Position numbers and translations under genes: made by a program | Source: Sphagnum compactum | Lineage: Eukaryota; Bryophyta; Sphagnopsida; Sphagnales | Reading direction: 5' to 3' | Assembly: GCA_965153455.1 (NCBI GenBank) | Contig: OZ234504.1 | Location: 10,912,001 to 10,976,000, forward strand | Length of the DNA: 64,000 bases | Shown: positions 34,744-47,800 of the stretch, one piece after another | Position numbering within the stretch: position 1 is the stretch's first letter | Layout of the letters: every line of letters starts with the position of its first letter | Notes under the pieces: model-generated | What the model saw: the letters and a program-made list of their open reading frames with translations, nothing else | Told to the model about the DNA's origin: nothing | Database searches by the model: none

Positions 34744-36837
34744 ATGCCAGAAGACGTCAATGCAAACAAGAAAGCAGGAGCTTTGGTTGATGGCAACAGG
34801 CTAGCTGCCCGAGCGTTTGCAAAGACAGGAATCGAGCACATGTTTGGAGTTGTAGGCATCCCAGTGACATCACTTGCATCATCTTGTGTCACTGAAGGAA
34901 TCCGCTTCATTGCTTTTCACAATGAGCAATCAGCTGGATATGCAGCAGGTGCTGCAGGCTATTTGACAGGAAAGCCCGGTTTGCTACTCACAGTATCAGG
35001 TCCTGGCTGTGTACATGGGCTTGCAGGCTTAAGTAATGCAATGATCAATACATGGCCCTTCATATTAGTCTCAGGGTCAAGTGTGCAGGCTGATGTTGGG
35101 AGAGGGGATTTCCAGGAGCTTGATCAGCTGGAGATTGTAAAGCCCTTTTCAAAATACTCTGGAAAGGCACACAAGATTTCTGAGATCCCCGGAGTTGTTT
35201 CAAAAGCAGTAGCATCAGCAGTTGCTGGCCGGCCTGGAGGTACTTACATTGACATACCTTCAGATGTTTTACATGAAACTGTAACAGAGGAAGAGGCAAA
35301 ACAGTTGCTTGAGGGTATAGAGCCATATGTTCCAGTTTGGGCTGTCAGGGCAGCTCCGAAGGAGCTTTTGGCTGGAGACAAAGAAATCTCAGAGGCAGTT
35401 TCACTCCTTCGAAATGCTAAGAAGCCACTGATTGTCTTTGGGAAGGGGGCTGCATACTCACGGGCTGAAAAATCCTTGAAACAACTTGTTGAGAGTACTG
35501 GAATTCCATTTCTAGCAACCCCAATGGGAAAAGGTTTACTCCCCGACTCACATCCTTTATCTGCGGCTGCTGCTCGGTCCCTTGCACTGGCTGAAAGTGA
35601 TGTTGCTCTTGTTGTTGGTGCACGTCTTAATTGGCTCCTCCACTTTGGAGAGCCACCCAAGTGGTCTGAATCAGTGAAGTTTATCCTAGCTGACATTTCT
35701 GAGGAAGAAATCAAGCTCCGGAAGCCTGCTGTTGGGCTAGTTGGTGATGCTAATTTGATCTTACAGCAGCTGCTCAAGGAGTATAAGGATGAGCCATTTC
35801 GTTTGGGAGAGAAACACCCATGGGTTACACAAGTCAGGGCTAAGGCACAGGCAAATATACAAAGGATGGCTGTGTCACTGAACAAGGATGTTGTGCCATT
35901 TAATTTCCTGACACCCATGCGGATAGTGCGAGATGCCATTCTAGCTGTTGGCTCTCCTGCACCAATTCTGGTATCTGAAGGTGCAAATACAATGGATGTT
36001 GGAAGATCAGTGCTTGAACAAACAGAACCACGAACAAGACTAGATGCTGGAACATGGGGTACTATGGGTGTGGGTTTAGGTTATGCTATTGCTGCTGCTG
36101 TGGTGAATCCAGAGAGGCTTGTTGTTGCTGTGGAGGGAGACTCTGGTTTTGGTTTCAGTGGGCTTGAAGTTGAGGTATTCTCCTTGCACTGAACTGCTGC
36201 TGTTTTGGGTCAGAACAAGGAGCCCTGGTAAACCTTGGGCTCTTAAAAGAGTTAACCAGTTTACAGTTCATAGTTTCTACAACCTAATTTGTTCAGATGC
36301 AGCTATTAACACCTTAAACAAGATGAGCCTTCAGTGTTTGCTCACATCACCTTACTGAGGTTTATTTTAAACCCTTAACTGCTGTAAAGTCACTTGGTTT
36401 GTTGACCACTCTCTATCTGGTAAATCAGGTATGCAAAGACACAGGTCCAAAACAGACAAGAGTAAAGACTTGAGGACTTCTCCCTTGTTCCTGAATTAGT
36501 GTGGCTTGGATGTTGCTTGCAGACATTGGTTCGATACAACCTGCCAGTGATTGTGATAATTTTCAATAACAATGGGGTATATGGTGGGGATCGTCGTACC
36601 CCTGAGGAGATTAGTGGGCCTCACAAGGATGACCCTGCCCCAACCTCATTTGTTCCAGAGGCCCGATATGACTTGGTCATAGAAGCCTTCGGTGGGAAGG
36701 GATACATTGTCAGGACACCTAAGGAGCTTGAATCTGCCTTGAAGGAGTCTTTCTCAGCCCGGAAGCCAGCTGTGATTAACATTATAATTGACCCATTTGC
36801 AGGTTCTGAAAGTGGTCGAATGGGTCACCGTAACTAG
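34744..36837 (+). CDS. 2-hydroxyacyl-CoA lyase / oxalyl-CoA decarboxylase (ThDP enzyme)
   Basis: A thiamin-diphosphate enzyme that in plants decarboxylates oxalyl-CoA to formyl-CoA and CO2, and may also cleave 2-hydroxyacyl-CoAs. Two exons, 34744-36174 and 36523-36837, join in phase to give 581 residues, against about 572 for the Arabidopsis homologue. Seen: HMFGVVGIPVTSLAS near the N-terminus, the ThDP-activating Glu61 in AFHNEQSAGYAAG, SGPGCVHGLAGLSNA, GRGDFQELDQ, then the ThDP/Mg motif GDSGFGFS (from 465) closed by NN at 492-493, and GVYGGDRR, DPAPTSFVP and PAVINIIIDPFAG at the end. The single intron (GT-AG, 348 bp) falls inside the ThDP motif. The start at 34744 gives the N-terminal length of homologues; an in-frame ATG at 34714 adds 10 residues, and a ccag at 34748-34751 could mark an acceptor. 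No PTS1 (ends GHRN), so it is probably cytosolic. It lies directly downstream of the oxalate-CoA ligase gene on the same strand. Confidence 0.93.
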
Positions 36838-37094
36838 GACAAAATACTTCGTGTTGCTATTCACTGTTGATGTTCTTCCTGATTTGGAAAAACTGGATCT
36901 TCATGTTCTGACTTGGACTGACCTTGGTGAATGAAGGCACGTAGATCAGGGAGGTAAAAGAGCTCATGAAGCAATTGGTCTGCTGAATTGAGCGAGGCTG
37001 CTAAATCATCGCATGGATTGCCAAACTAGTATATTGAAGGATGATAAATGCAAGGTCTGGCCCTGAGGCTGGCTAGACATGCATATTAAGCCTG

Positions 37095-37260
37095 CTCATA
37101 TCTGTGAAGCAGAGTTGATGGCATGGTGCTAAACTAGGGGTAAGTTACCAAAATCATGCCTTTTACTTCGATCTTTTGCTCATATCTGTGAAGCAGAGTT
37201 GATGGCGCGGTGTAAAACTAGGTTTAAGTCACCAAAATCATGCCTTTTACTTGGATATTT
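37095..37260. repeat. Two-copy 84-bp tandem duplication
   Basis: ctcatatctgtgaagcagag at 37095 recurs at 37179, followed in both by aaaatcatgccttttactt. It lies in the 3' flank of the lyase gene. Confidence 0.85.
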
Positions 37261-38280
37261 TGGTGGAATGGAACATAAGTCTTTGTAAAATGATAATCTT
37301 AATTGTTTCATTCTGTGACAAATCACATAATGTGAGATTTGTTTGCTGCAGTCACATAAGGCCTTGTGTCTGTCTCCCTCTGATGCCTCTTTCTGCATGT
37401 GTTGATTATTCTGGAAACTTCTGGATTCTTCTGCATCCAACAATGGGTGTTTTCATGCACAATTTTCTCACCCATCACCAAACATTTCCTTATTCCAATT
37501 GGAGCCCAATGGGGTGCACAGAGGGTAAAATCTTCCCATTCTTGGACACAAAAATGGATCAAAATTCCAAACACATTGTTCTTATGTCTTTCATGTTTGT
37601 TTGGTCAAGGGGTACACAGTGAACACTAATTGGATTATTCATTATGCTATAATGGGCCCCTGGTTGTTCTCTTTCTCTGTTTGGTTATCGGCCGCTATTC
37701 AATGATGGGCATGTTTACCCTACAACTCCAGTATTCTTTCAATTAGTACAAGTTACAATTACAACCAGTGTTTAATACCTTCATATTGTCTTGGCAGCTT
37801 AGACACTAATTATATTATTTTCAAGAATGTTGAAACTCTTAGATTTTTTTTTCAAATAACAAGAAATTCTGAACCAAACTATTGAATCTTTGAAAAAAAA
37901 TAATGCAATTTGTTGAAATGAAAATTTCAAAATTAATTAATTAATTGTTCAACAGACATGCCCATTGTTTAACAGGATTTTTGAAAGATGATATTTTGGC
38001 TTGTGTTGGAACTTGAGATTAGTTATAGAGTTATAACCTATCTTGAACGATTCTGGTTTGTTTTAGAGATTTTTTTTGAAGATTATATTTTTGCATGGTG
38101 AAATATTTGAATTTTCATAGTTCTTCTTTTGCCTCAAGATACTTTTTAAAGGTAAATGGGGCTAACATGAAAATATTATCATGGTAAAAACGTCAAACCC
38201 ATTTAGTTTGCTTATAAATATTCTAAACATTTATAAATATCATCTCGGTAGACTGAACCAAATATTTATAAATATCATCT
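37261..38280. other. Intergenic DNA
   Basis: No recognised gene; AT-rich after about 37790. Confidence 0.4.
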
Positions 38281-38281
38281 C

Positions 38282-38451
38282 CATAGACTAAACCAGGTCC
38301 TTGAGTCCAAATCTATAATTTTGGGGGCTTAATATGGCCATTTAAATGGGTTTTGGGGTTTTGCCCATAGACTAAACCAGGGTCCCTGAGTTCAAATCTA
38401 TAATTTGGGGGGCCTAATATGACCCTTTAAATGGGTTTTGGTGTTTTTACC
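38282..38451. repeat. Two-copy tandem duplication of about 84 bp
   Basis: catagactaaaccaggtcc at 38282 and catagactaaaccagggtcc at 38366, both followed by aatctataatttgggg and ttaaatgggttttgg. Confidence 0.85.
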
Positions 38452-39318
38452 ATGATCCCGATATGGGGGTGAATTTTGCCCTGGCCTTAATGTTAAATCC
38501 CTCTTGAGATGCTAACAAATGACGCAACATCAGAAAACTGAAAAAAAAATTAATTTAATTTTTAAAAATAATATAATTATAAATTATATATATATCACTG
38601 GTGACCAGGCGCAAAAAAATTGACCCCTCATAAGACAACGACAGTTCCGCATTCTCGGGTGGACGGCTCCTGACGCTGTCGGGAATGGAACTGTAAAGCT
38701 CTTTAGCGGGGAATCGTCGTCGTTTGTGGTCGGAACTGTCGTCGTTTTGGTCCGGAACTGTCGTCTTCTCTGTCCGAAAGCGTTTTGTTCTTTTTGTTCG
38801 CGTCTGCGTTGTTGCACGGGTGCGCCTTTCTTGTTGCGCTTTTCGTTTCTCTTCCGAGCACGGGTACTCCACGAGCTTTCCGTTTGTGACGCAATCTACC
38901 AATCACGCACAGTAAACATTGACTCTCTTTTTCTTGCGGATTTTGTTTTTTATTTGTTTTTGGGTATCTTTTGTTTTCCTTCCTACTTCCATTCCTTTTG
39001 TTTGTTTTTGTTTAGAAGAAAAAAAACAAAATGTCTTGCTCTCGCTTGCTGCTGGCTTCTCTTCTGCAGTTCGCATCTGCTATTTCTTTCTTTAGTTCTC
39101 GCTGCTGCTTCTTGTTTCTTGGGTTTTGTTTTCCCGTCCACTTTCTTGCAATGAAAAGCGCTTCTGACGTATACATATCCTTAACTCCGTTGTAGTAGTT
39201 GTTGTTGTTGTTGTTGTGGGAAGAGGATTGTTACTTCCGTGATGTGACTTTCGTCTAGACGTTTGCTGCTTTTGCACGATGGCTTTGTTCTCTCACTTCG
39301 CATTCCTGTCCTTGATTC

Positions 39319-39322
<4 letters not shown>

Positions 39323-39369
<47 letters not shown>
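39323..39369. repeat. (TC)n microsatellite
   Basis: About 23 dinucleotide units, in the upstream region of the VAL-like gene. Confidence 0.95.
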
Positions 39370-39371
<2 letters not shown>

Positions 39372-40252
39372 TTCTTTTGTTGTTGCAAAGAGGAGACTAT
39401 TTATGCGTGGTTCTTTCCATGCGCCTCAAGTGTCGTTCCGTCTCCGTTTTCATGTTACTCCCTTTTCCGTTTCGTGTATTTGATTGAATGTTTTTCTTGC
39501 CATTGAAGTCTATTGCACACACAGTGGAGAGACAGGATCGTCGCTTGTCACGTCGTTTATTCCTTCAATTGGCCGTTCAAGTTTGCAACGTTGTTTTTCC
39601 GGGGACGACGACGACGACAATGGGACTCGGAGTTGTTCGCCACGTCGTCGTACTCTTGGCGCTTCCCCTACACGACGACGTTCTTGGCAGCCAGCCGGCG
39701 GGCGTTTCATAGTCATAATATTACGTCGAGGGGGTCGATTCTTGTTGGCAATCGTGTTTACAGCGCCTAGTCGCGTCTCTGCAGCATTCGACATTTGATC
39801 GATCGGGGTAAGAGTTCTTTCCCTAATTCCGCTCCTCCTTTTCTTTCAAACACTCTCTCTCTCTCTGCTCCTGCCGCGTCTGGTATTGCTTCTTGTACCG
39901 CGTATTAGGTCCTTTGGAGAAGCAATGTGAAACGGTTTCGCTGTCGCTGCATTCACAGCTATCACCTTCCTCAATAGATTGCATGCTGGAAGTCTTGCGT
40001 TTGAGCACACTCGTCATTCTCTCTCTCTCGCACTTTGCTGCCTTCCAAGTACAACGAGGCAGCAGGATTCATTAGACATTGCTGTCCTTGTTCTTAACCT
40101 ATGATAATTTGGTGAAATTGTTTCAATTTCTGACTGCCACTGTTGATCGAAAGTTTTCGTTGAGCCATGGTGTGTCATTCGCTGCCCCGCCTGTTCTTCT
40201 GCGTGCTCTCTATACTTGGGGTGAAGTGGTGCAACCAGAAGGTGCTCGCCCG

Positions 40253-40255
<3 letters not shown>

Positions 40256-40288
<33 letters not shown>
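40256..40288. repeat. (GA)n microsatellite
   Basis: About 16 dinucleotide units, in the upstream region of the VAL-like gene. Confidence 0.95.
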
Positions 40289-40291
<3 letters not shown>

Positions 40292-41872
40292 GCTTCTTCC
40301 TCAACATGCCCACTAAGTTCTGTGTCCATAGTTATTCCTCAAGGAGTGAAATTGGGTTTTTCACTCCAGGTAGATAGTGTCCAGGACACAGTTAGCTTTG
40401 CTTAATTTTGATGAATCTGTTCCATTCCTCCATTGAGCTAGCCAACATCATGATGGCAGAGTTTTCCTGTTGCCTCCAAAGATGTGATAGAAACTTAATA
40501 TGTAAACTCCCAATTGCACAGTGCAACCGAGTAATTCAGCTCATCACTGCGTATTTAAGATCATCAGCATTGACTATCTGAACAGACACAAGCAGTGTGG
40601 AGTGATTTTGCAGCTTGTTGAGCATCAATATAATGATGACGGTGAAGGTCCCATAGTTTGGGAATGGCTGTCATAGCTTAGGACTTTGCTGTGTCTGGTG
40701 TAGGATTTACTAGGATTATTGTTAACAATTGATTGTAAAATACTACAACCATTCTTGTCATTGCAGGTCAGACTGACTTGAGTGCAGTACAAGGGATAGC
40801 CAAGTTCCATCTTTGCCTTTGTCCATTCCCCACTTGTTATATTCTCCGGGTCTATTTACCACAAATCTAACTATAACTAATGTTATCCCTCCTCCTTGAT
40901 CTAACTCGAGCACCATCTCTTTTATAGGACTAGGTGACAGCAAAAGAGAAATGGGAGAATGTTGTGATCAACAAGAGCAATTGCAGGAATTGGTGAGTAC
41001 ATTTGGGTCCTGTTGTCTCCCTACCCTCAAAATTATGTGCTCTCTCCACAGGGGTCCCAAAGAAGAATTTGCCAATTTGAGTTGGTTTGATAGATGCAAC
41101 ACAAGTGTTTCAAAGGACTTTGATTGATCCAATCATTCTGCACTCAGATTGTTTTTTCTGTTCATCCTCTGGAAAGCAGTGGCTCATTAGGTTTCCTGTT
41201 TGCTCAGATGCTTCCAACAGAAGTGCAAATTTAGGTTCTCTTGTGCACTCGTCTTTCTACTCTATCAGTCTACTGTAAGTTGTTCTGGAGCCATTGAGAG
41301 TTCAGTACATTTTCCTTGATGGCAGTAATAGAACTGGGTGAGGATTGAGCATGACTTTATTTCTCCATTTGTCATGAGGAAGCTTCAATCAGGACTGAAC
41401 ATCAAATCTTTTTTGACTGGTGAAGTGCAGGTCAGACTGACCAAGTCTGGAAAGAAGCAAGGCAAGATTCTGCTGCAGCTCAAGAGTAGTTCTCTGGGTT
41501 CCTCATCCAACCTTGCCAATGAGGAGAATGCAAAAGGACCTGTTGAGGCAATATTCTAGACTGGTGCACAACTCACAGTCGTTAGTAAAGTCAAGCCTTT
41601 CATGTGATAGAATTAATTGATTGAGGCACGGACTAACACTGATATCAGGTTCTCCGAAACCATGTGCTATCAGGAAAGCTCCCAGATCTGAGTATTTGGG
41701 GAGTATGTTTGCACTCTGTTGAACTGGTTGTGAATGGATTCCTGCCCATGAATGTTAGTTTTTACGGGTATAGTTGTGTTCAAAGCCATCAGCAATTTGT
41801 GAATTGAATCTGAGATTCTCTATGGAATTTGAAAGATTTCCAACACACAAAAAAAAAACTGTTCACTTTCAA

Positions 41873-44800
41873 CTGCTCCAGAGACAACTTCAGAAGTCTG
41901 GCGCAGAGCTCTCAGGGCAGAGTAATGACCAAGAGCATACACTTAGAGGTGATTCTCCAACCCATGAATCAATGTCAACTCCAATTGACATCTATGGTTC
42001 TCCTGGGGAAGGGATGCATGAGGTGGAATCCAGAACCCCTCGTGTCAATGGTAAAGGACCTCTTGCTGATGGAGATGCAGCAAATAAGAGTTCAAGTGCT
42101 TTGGCCACCACAGCATCTACATGCCAAGTCCCAGGTAGTAACTTGCAGAGAGATGTTTAAACCTTTTGGTGGCAGTAGCATATTTTGTGAGATAGTTAGC
42201 ATCTCATTTGTTCTGAAGCTCAAACTTCTTTCAAAACCTTATCATCATGCAGGTGGAACAAGTTTGTTGGTAGGATGTGTCCTTGGAAAATGTGCAAGCA
42301 GGACAGAAAAGCAACAAATAAAAGGGCCTCCTGATTGGAAGCTCAGTGACCCAAAGGACAAGAGACTTGAAAATGCTGAACTGCGTGATTTCAAATGGAC
42401 AGCTGGTATGTTCCAACTGCTGTGTTTGTGCAGATAATATGATTTTGTTTACATGACAGGAGAGTACCTCACAACTCCTTGGGAAATTTGAGTGTTTCTA
42501 TTCCCCTAACACCCCGTACCTTCCCTATTGATCATCAGATCTGTGAATTCTGAATACTAAATGTGCCTCATGTTTGAATGCCAGCGAAAAATGAGCGACC
42601 TGACAATCAGGTTTTGTTACCAACTGTTCTTCCCCCTGTAGTCACAGACAATCTGTATCCACTCACACATGAATATTTTATATTCTTTGCTGCTCAATTG
42701 TTGGGAATCAAAGAAGATTTGTGTTGCTAATGTCAAGGTTTGAATTGTACTATCTGCAAATGGATGTATTATGAAATTTTAGTAATGTTTTGCATGGTGT
42801 GCTCTTGTTTCCCTTCCCCTTGAATCCTGTGAATTGTGTCTGTTACAACCTTGGTTCCTGCTGTCCTTGACAACTCTGGCAGTTCTGGGTCTACTATGAT
42901 TTATCTTTTCGAGAAAGTAGCAAGTGTAACTGACTGCCGTAGAACTGGGCACTTTGTCCTTCCCAAACGGAAGGTTGAGGTAAATGTTTTGCTTGTGTCC
43001 CAGCTTGGTATAGCTGCCCATCGACCTCCATCTTTTGTTGAATAATTGCATAACTCAGAACTGAAATATACTTCAGCTCAGTCTCTCTTTTTCTGTCTGT
43101 TCTGCATTCATGCTGGTAGAGCCTATAGTGGACTTCTGGTGTATAACTTTCTTAGCTCACTTTATGAGATTTGTAATCCATCAGGAGCATTTTCCTCCTC
43201 TGGTGGAGCCTGCTGGTGTGTGGATAAGTTTTCTTGATGAATTTGGAAAGGAGTGGTCATTCGAGTTTTGTTTCTGGCATAGCAAGGATAGCCGAATCTA
43301 TTATCTCAAAAAATTCTTCCCCTTTGTTCAATCAGCGAACATACGGGGTGGTGATACAGGTGTGTTTCTCCACTGCTCATCAGAGATTCCCTTCTGTTTC
43401 TCTTGCTGCTACCTTCTAGTTTCCAAGAATCAAAAATTATATTTGCACAGCTCCTCTGAATGGAATTCCATCTTGCTTTTGTAGTAAATTCTCTTCCAGT
43501 GTAGTTCAGGAATTGTGTTTGTCTTTGAGATTTCAGCTGTCCATGTTTAAGCTGAACACATGATGCTTTCAGATCTCACCAAAATCTTGTTGCGCTGCAG
43601 TCTATTTCGGCCGGTTGGAACCAGAAGGAACATTGTGTGTGAGCTACCGGAAACAAAAACCTGCAGCAACCTCAAAGGTCTCTCTTAAGCCTTTGTTATC
43701 TGATCCTCTGGGTTGGGTCACAGAATTCTGTCAGTGGACCTTTCAGTCCTCATTTTGAGGTGTTTCTTCTTTCAGATCTCTTTCTGCATTCAGGGAGGGA
43801 CATTTAAATGTAGGAGGCAAATATTACTCCTTAATTGCAGACACATGAAATCCTTCATGCATTATCAGATGAAAGTAGGAAATCGAAAACAGCAAATGTT
43901 CTGATGTCCATCAGAGTTTTTAAACTTTATGACTATTGATGAAAAGGACTACAGGTTAGTGCCTCAAGGATGTATGCCATCTAGGGTGCTACATTCTCAA
44001 GGAAAAGCGATCATCAAAAGGAAGTGTATGAGAAAGAATAGGTGTTGTGAAGATATAGCTGCAATTAAGGAGTAATGTTTGCCTCCTACATTTAATTGTA
44101 GGTTTAGAAACAGTCCAGTTACCATGTTTCTAAACCTACAATTGCTTATGATGTTAGGATATGCATTCACCTGCAAGTAGGATATCTCACAAAATTATCA
44201 CCCATAGGAGGAAGAAATGACAGGCTACTTCTCAACCTTAGCTTGTACATATTCTGCAGTATGTTAATGGTGCTGACATCTGCACCAACAACCTCAGAAT
44301 GATTTCATCATCAAATGAAGTTATCCAGGACCTTGTTGACAATGGGAAGTCTGCCCTGGATGAAATAGCACTGAGAGGAGATTTGCCTCAACAACCAGCC
44401 TTGATGGAGATTAATGCTGCAGACCTGGAAAACTTCACAGGGAGAGTCTTCAGTAAGAAGAAGCAAAGAGTTGACTCACCTTCTCTTGCTTATCAGTCAA
44501 AGGTGATTGATCTTCTGGGTGTGGGGAAAGTGCTCAGAGGGAAAAAGGGGGCAGTAATTCGGGCTGCCCTACCACAGGTCTTGCACCGTGTCAATACAAT
44601 TTCTGGATCCCTTGGGCCAAGACGGAAGAGGCTATGGATGGAACTGGAGGAATATATTGACTGGGAAGGATGGCAAAATCTGCTGCAGGCACCTCCTGGT
44701 GCAATCCCAACCATTGTCAGTGTTGAAGGTCATGACTTTGAGGAATATACGGTATGTGACCATATTATTTCCTCCCATTTCTGTACATCTCTTATTTCTA

Positions 44801-47800
44801 TGTGTTAGAAATGATACCTGTGAAATGTTCAATGTAAAGATGTGCAGAGAAAAAATTCATGGATGAGGATATCAAACCTCATTTGTCAAGGAAGTGATGA
44901 TGCATTTTCACATGGGAGAAGTATGTGAAATATATCATTTTGAGGACCTTACTATGTGCAAGATTATTGAATGACTTAAACACCATAAGGGTGGGAGGGG
45001 TGACAATATATTGAGTTTGAGGTATGGTCAAGATCCTACAGGTGAATGCTGTTAGTTTAACCTGATTTGCCATATTGAATGATACCTCATTCTTGGCAAG
45101 CGGGTATTACAGTCAATTTTTCAAGAAAGGAGATCATGAAGGAATTGCCATGGTGATTGCCTTATTTAGTGCAGTTGCGAAGTCTTTTTGTTACAAAAAC
45201 ACCCTGAAGCTAACTGCTTCCTTGCAACAAGGCCAAGTGTGTTTCAGAATGATAGGGTTTATGTATGGACCATGTTTCACTTGAAGCCAAATCCACTCAT
45301 CACATGGGAAGCAGGGAGCAACCCACTCTCATAGCTCCATGAGATTTCTCAAGGGGCTTTTTCCCCAAGAATTTGTGAACCTCAGGGAGGGAAGTCTAAT
45401 GTTGATGATTACTGAGCAGTTGGCAACTGAGTGTTGCCAAGCATCAAGAAACTGTCAAGCACTTTCCATGCAGAAGTAATTAGACACAAAACTTCAAGCA
45501 ACCTGAGAGTCATCCTTACCCTTGGCATAAACTGAAATATAAGTTAGGATGGTGTTCTGTTTTAGGATATTGAACAGATGCAGGGATGGAAGGCAAAGTC
45601 TCAATGCTCAGTGTATGGGGACAAAGAGTATCTACTGTTCACTTTTGTTTTGAAAGTTTGTTTGCATACCAACATATGCCCTTTCCGAACACAATATAGA
45701 CCATGTCCCTGTGTAATTGTGTGCCTTTTTTGCAAGTCGAGGCTTTCCTGGTTGTAATTTCTATATGAATAGAGAAAGTCAATGCTTGTGTGAAGAGTTT
45801 TGTTTAGGAAATCTGGAAAGGTTATAAATCCCAGAAAAAAGGCATGTTCCAGCATTTTAGTGAGCCCTCAATGAGGGTGGCAGCCACAATATCATCACTC
45901 ATTTCCCAAAGGTTAATGCTTGTTTCTGTACGTTTGTAAATTGGTTTCAGCTATTTGTACAAGGTTAATGCTTGTTTCTGGACAAGCATCAAGAGTAGTT
46001 CAGCTTGATTGGCTTCCATGCTCAACATACTCACACTGAGTTCTATTCTTGCAGGATCCTCCTGTCCTCATGAAAAGAGCATTTTCCATCTCAAACTTAC
46101 TATGGTGAGCTTCAACTGGGTGTGAGTGTCTTCATTCTTTTTCTCCTTTTATCAAGAGCAAAAATTCATGAAAAGAGAAAGGGATCTAACTCAAGTTCAC
46201 TATTTACAAAGCTTGAGAGAAACTTGAAATACTCACCTCATTGCAAATAATGACGGGCATATGTGGACAACAAAAGTGGCACCTAGCCAAGGCTAATACT
46301 GCTCCAAACAGGTGACATGGAGTTCTGCAATCTTACAATGCATGCATATATGTGTGCTCAGGGAAGGAGATCAGTGGGTGAGATGCAACAACTGTGGGAT
46401 GTGGCGCAGGCTTCCTCCTGGGTCTTTAACATCTGCCGCATGTATTTGTTCTGACAGTGCCAGAGATCCCAAAAGGTGGGTTTTGTGTCACCTCCCTGGA
46501 TTTTGTTTACTAGGTTCCATTGTCTTTTTGAAGGTGAGCATCCAAAGAGGTTTGCTGGACATAGAATAAAATATCAGAAAGTATCTACCATTCCTTCTGA
46601 CATTGCATTATTATCACATTGTTGATTGCTCATCTTTTAGATGAAGTAGTAAAAGAGGTTGGAGACCACACAGGTTATGGAGTCCTTACAGGAGATTCTT
46701 ACAGGTTACAGAGTTCCATGGATTTCCACTGTTTAATGTCTGTTGTCAATTGGCTATCAGAGCTCTCAACAGACGCTAATCATTTGCATACATGTCTTGT
46801 TTTTTGGCATCACTCCATGAAGTATTTTTGGTGTGTTCCCTTTTCTCCACTGGTGTATATTGGAAGCCCATTTTAGTTTGTAGATATGGGATAACGCAGT
46901 GACCATGTTCCATGGCATATTTGGCTTGATAGATCACACTGCAGTGCATCCCAAGGACTATGCAATGATGAACTTGATGGACTGCTAGGGCTTTTCTCAG
47001 ATACAGGCAAGCTTTGATCCCATCAAATTACCTTCTATGAAGTCAATGCCTCTTTCTTTTTTATGTTGGTGTGCGCGGGGGCTATGGAAATTTCTTAATG
47101 CCAACCATGGTAACAAAGAACATTGCAGCTGCATCAAAAGTGTCCTGAGATTAGGATACTCATGGATGTAATCTTGCAGAAAGTTGGTTGTAAAACAGGT
47201 TCAATACTTTTAGATTTTCCTGTCATAGGAGTGCCATTGGTTTCACCATATATTGATTTGATGACCTTTGAATTGCAGAGGGCCAGACTGACAGTGATCA
47301 TGAGGATTGTGTTGAAGATGAAATCTGCACTCCCAGGGTTCCCAACTCAGCTTTTGATGAGGAATGCTGTGATGATAAGCCAGTGCTTTCAAGCAAGGCA
47401 AATGCCTCTGTTGAAGTGCATAGCCTTGAGGATGAGACTCTTGATCTGAGTGAGAATTCAAAGTTCCATACTTCTGAGAAAGTATCACCTAAAGATGTTC
47501 CAGCAAGCAGCTTGCAGTTACCAGGGTTGAAAGAAGATTCTACTCCCTATGATCCATTATCTTTAACTGTGATAAAGTCTACTGGTTATGACACAATATC
47601 CCCTGCAAAAGTGCCAGGAGGCAGCTCACAGGTATGTGGGTTGAAACTAGATTCCATTCCCCTTGAACCATCTGCTGTGCTATCTGCCAAGAATTCAAAA
47701 CTGGAGTATGACGTTCGTGCAAGAAACTCTAGTGGGAGTGTACCCAGAAGCAGCTTGCAACCATTCAGATTGAAGCAAGTTTACAGTCCCAGTGAAGCAT

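Larger units (their letters stand above)
38550..40950 (+). promoter_or_regulatory. Probable promoter and 5' region of the VAL-like gene
   Basis: A GC-richer block with repeated gtcgtc and ggaactgtcgtc phrases (38640-38790, 39595-39690), and long CT and GA microsatellites at 39323-39369 and 40256-40288. One plausible first coding exon is at 40951-40992 (ATG, 14 codons, then a gtgagt donor), but it is not supported by homology. I could not find the VAL N-terminal PHD-like region. Confidence 0.4.

Noticed and set aside
35244-35939. 231-codon minus-strand frame
   Set aside because: It lies antisense to the strongly conserved lyase exon. Openness comes from that gene's codon pattern, and its product has no family motif.
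41087-41559. VAL N-terminal PHD-like zinc domain
   Set aside because: Frames here contain a few Cys and Trp (CFFCSSSGKQW), but the spacing does not match the VAL PHD-like pattern, so no exon was assigned.
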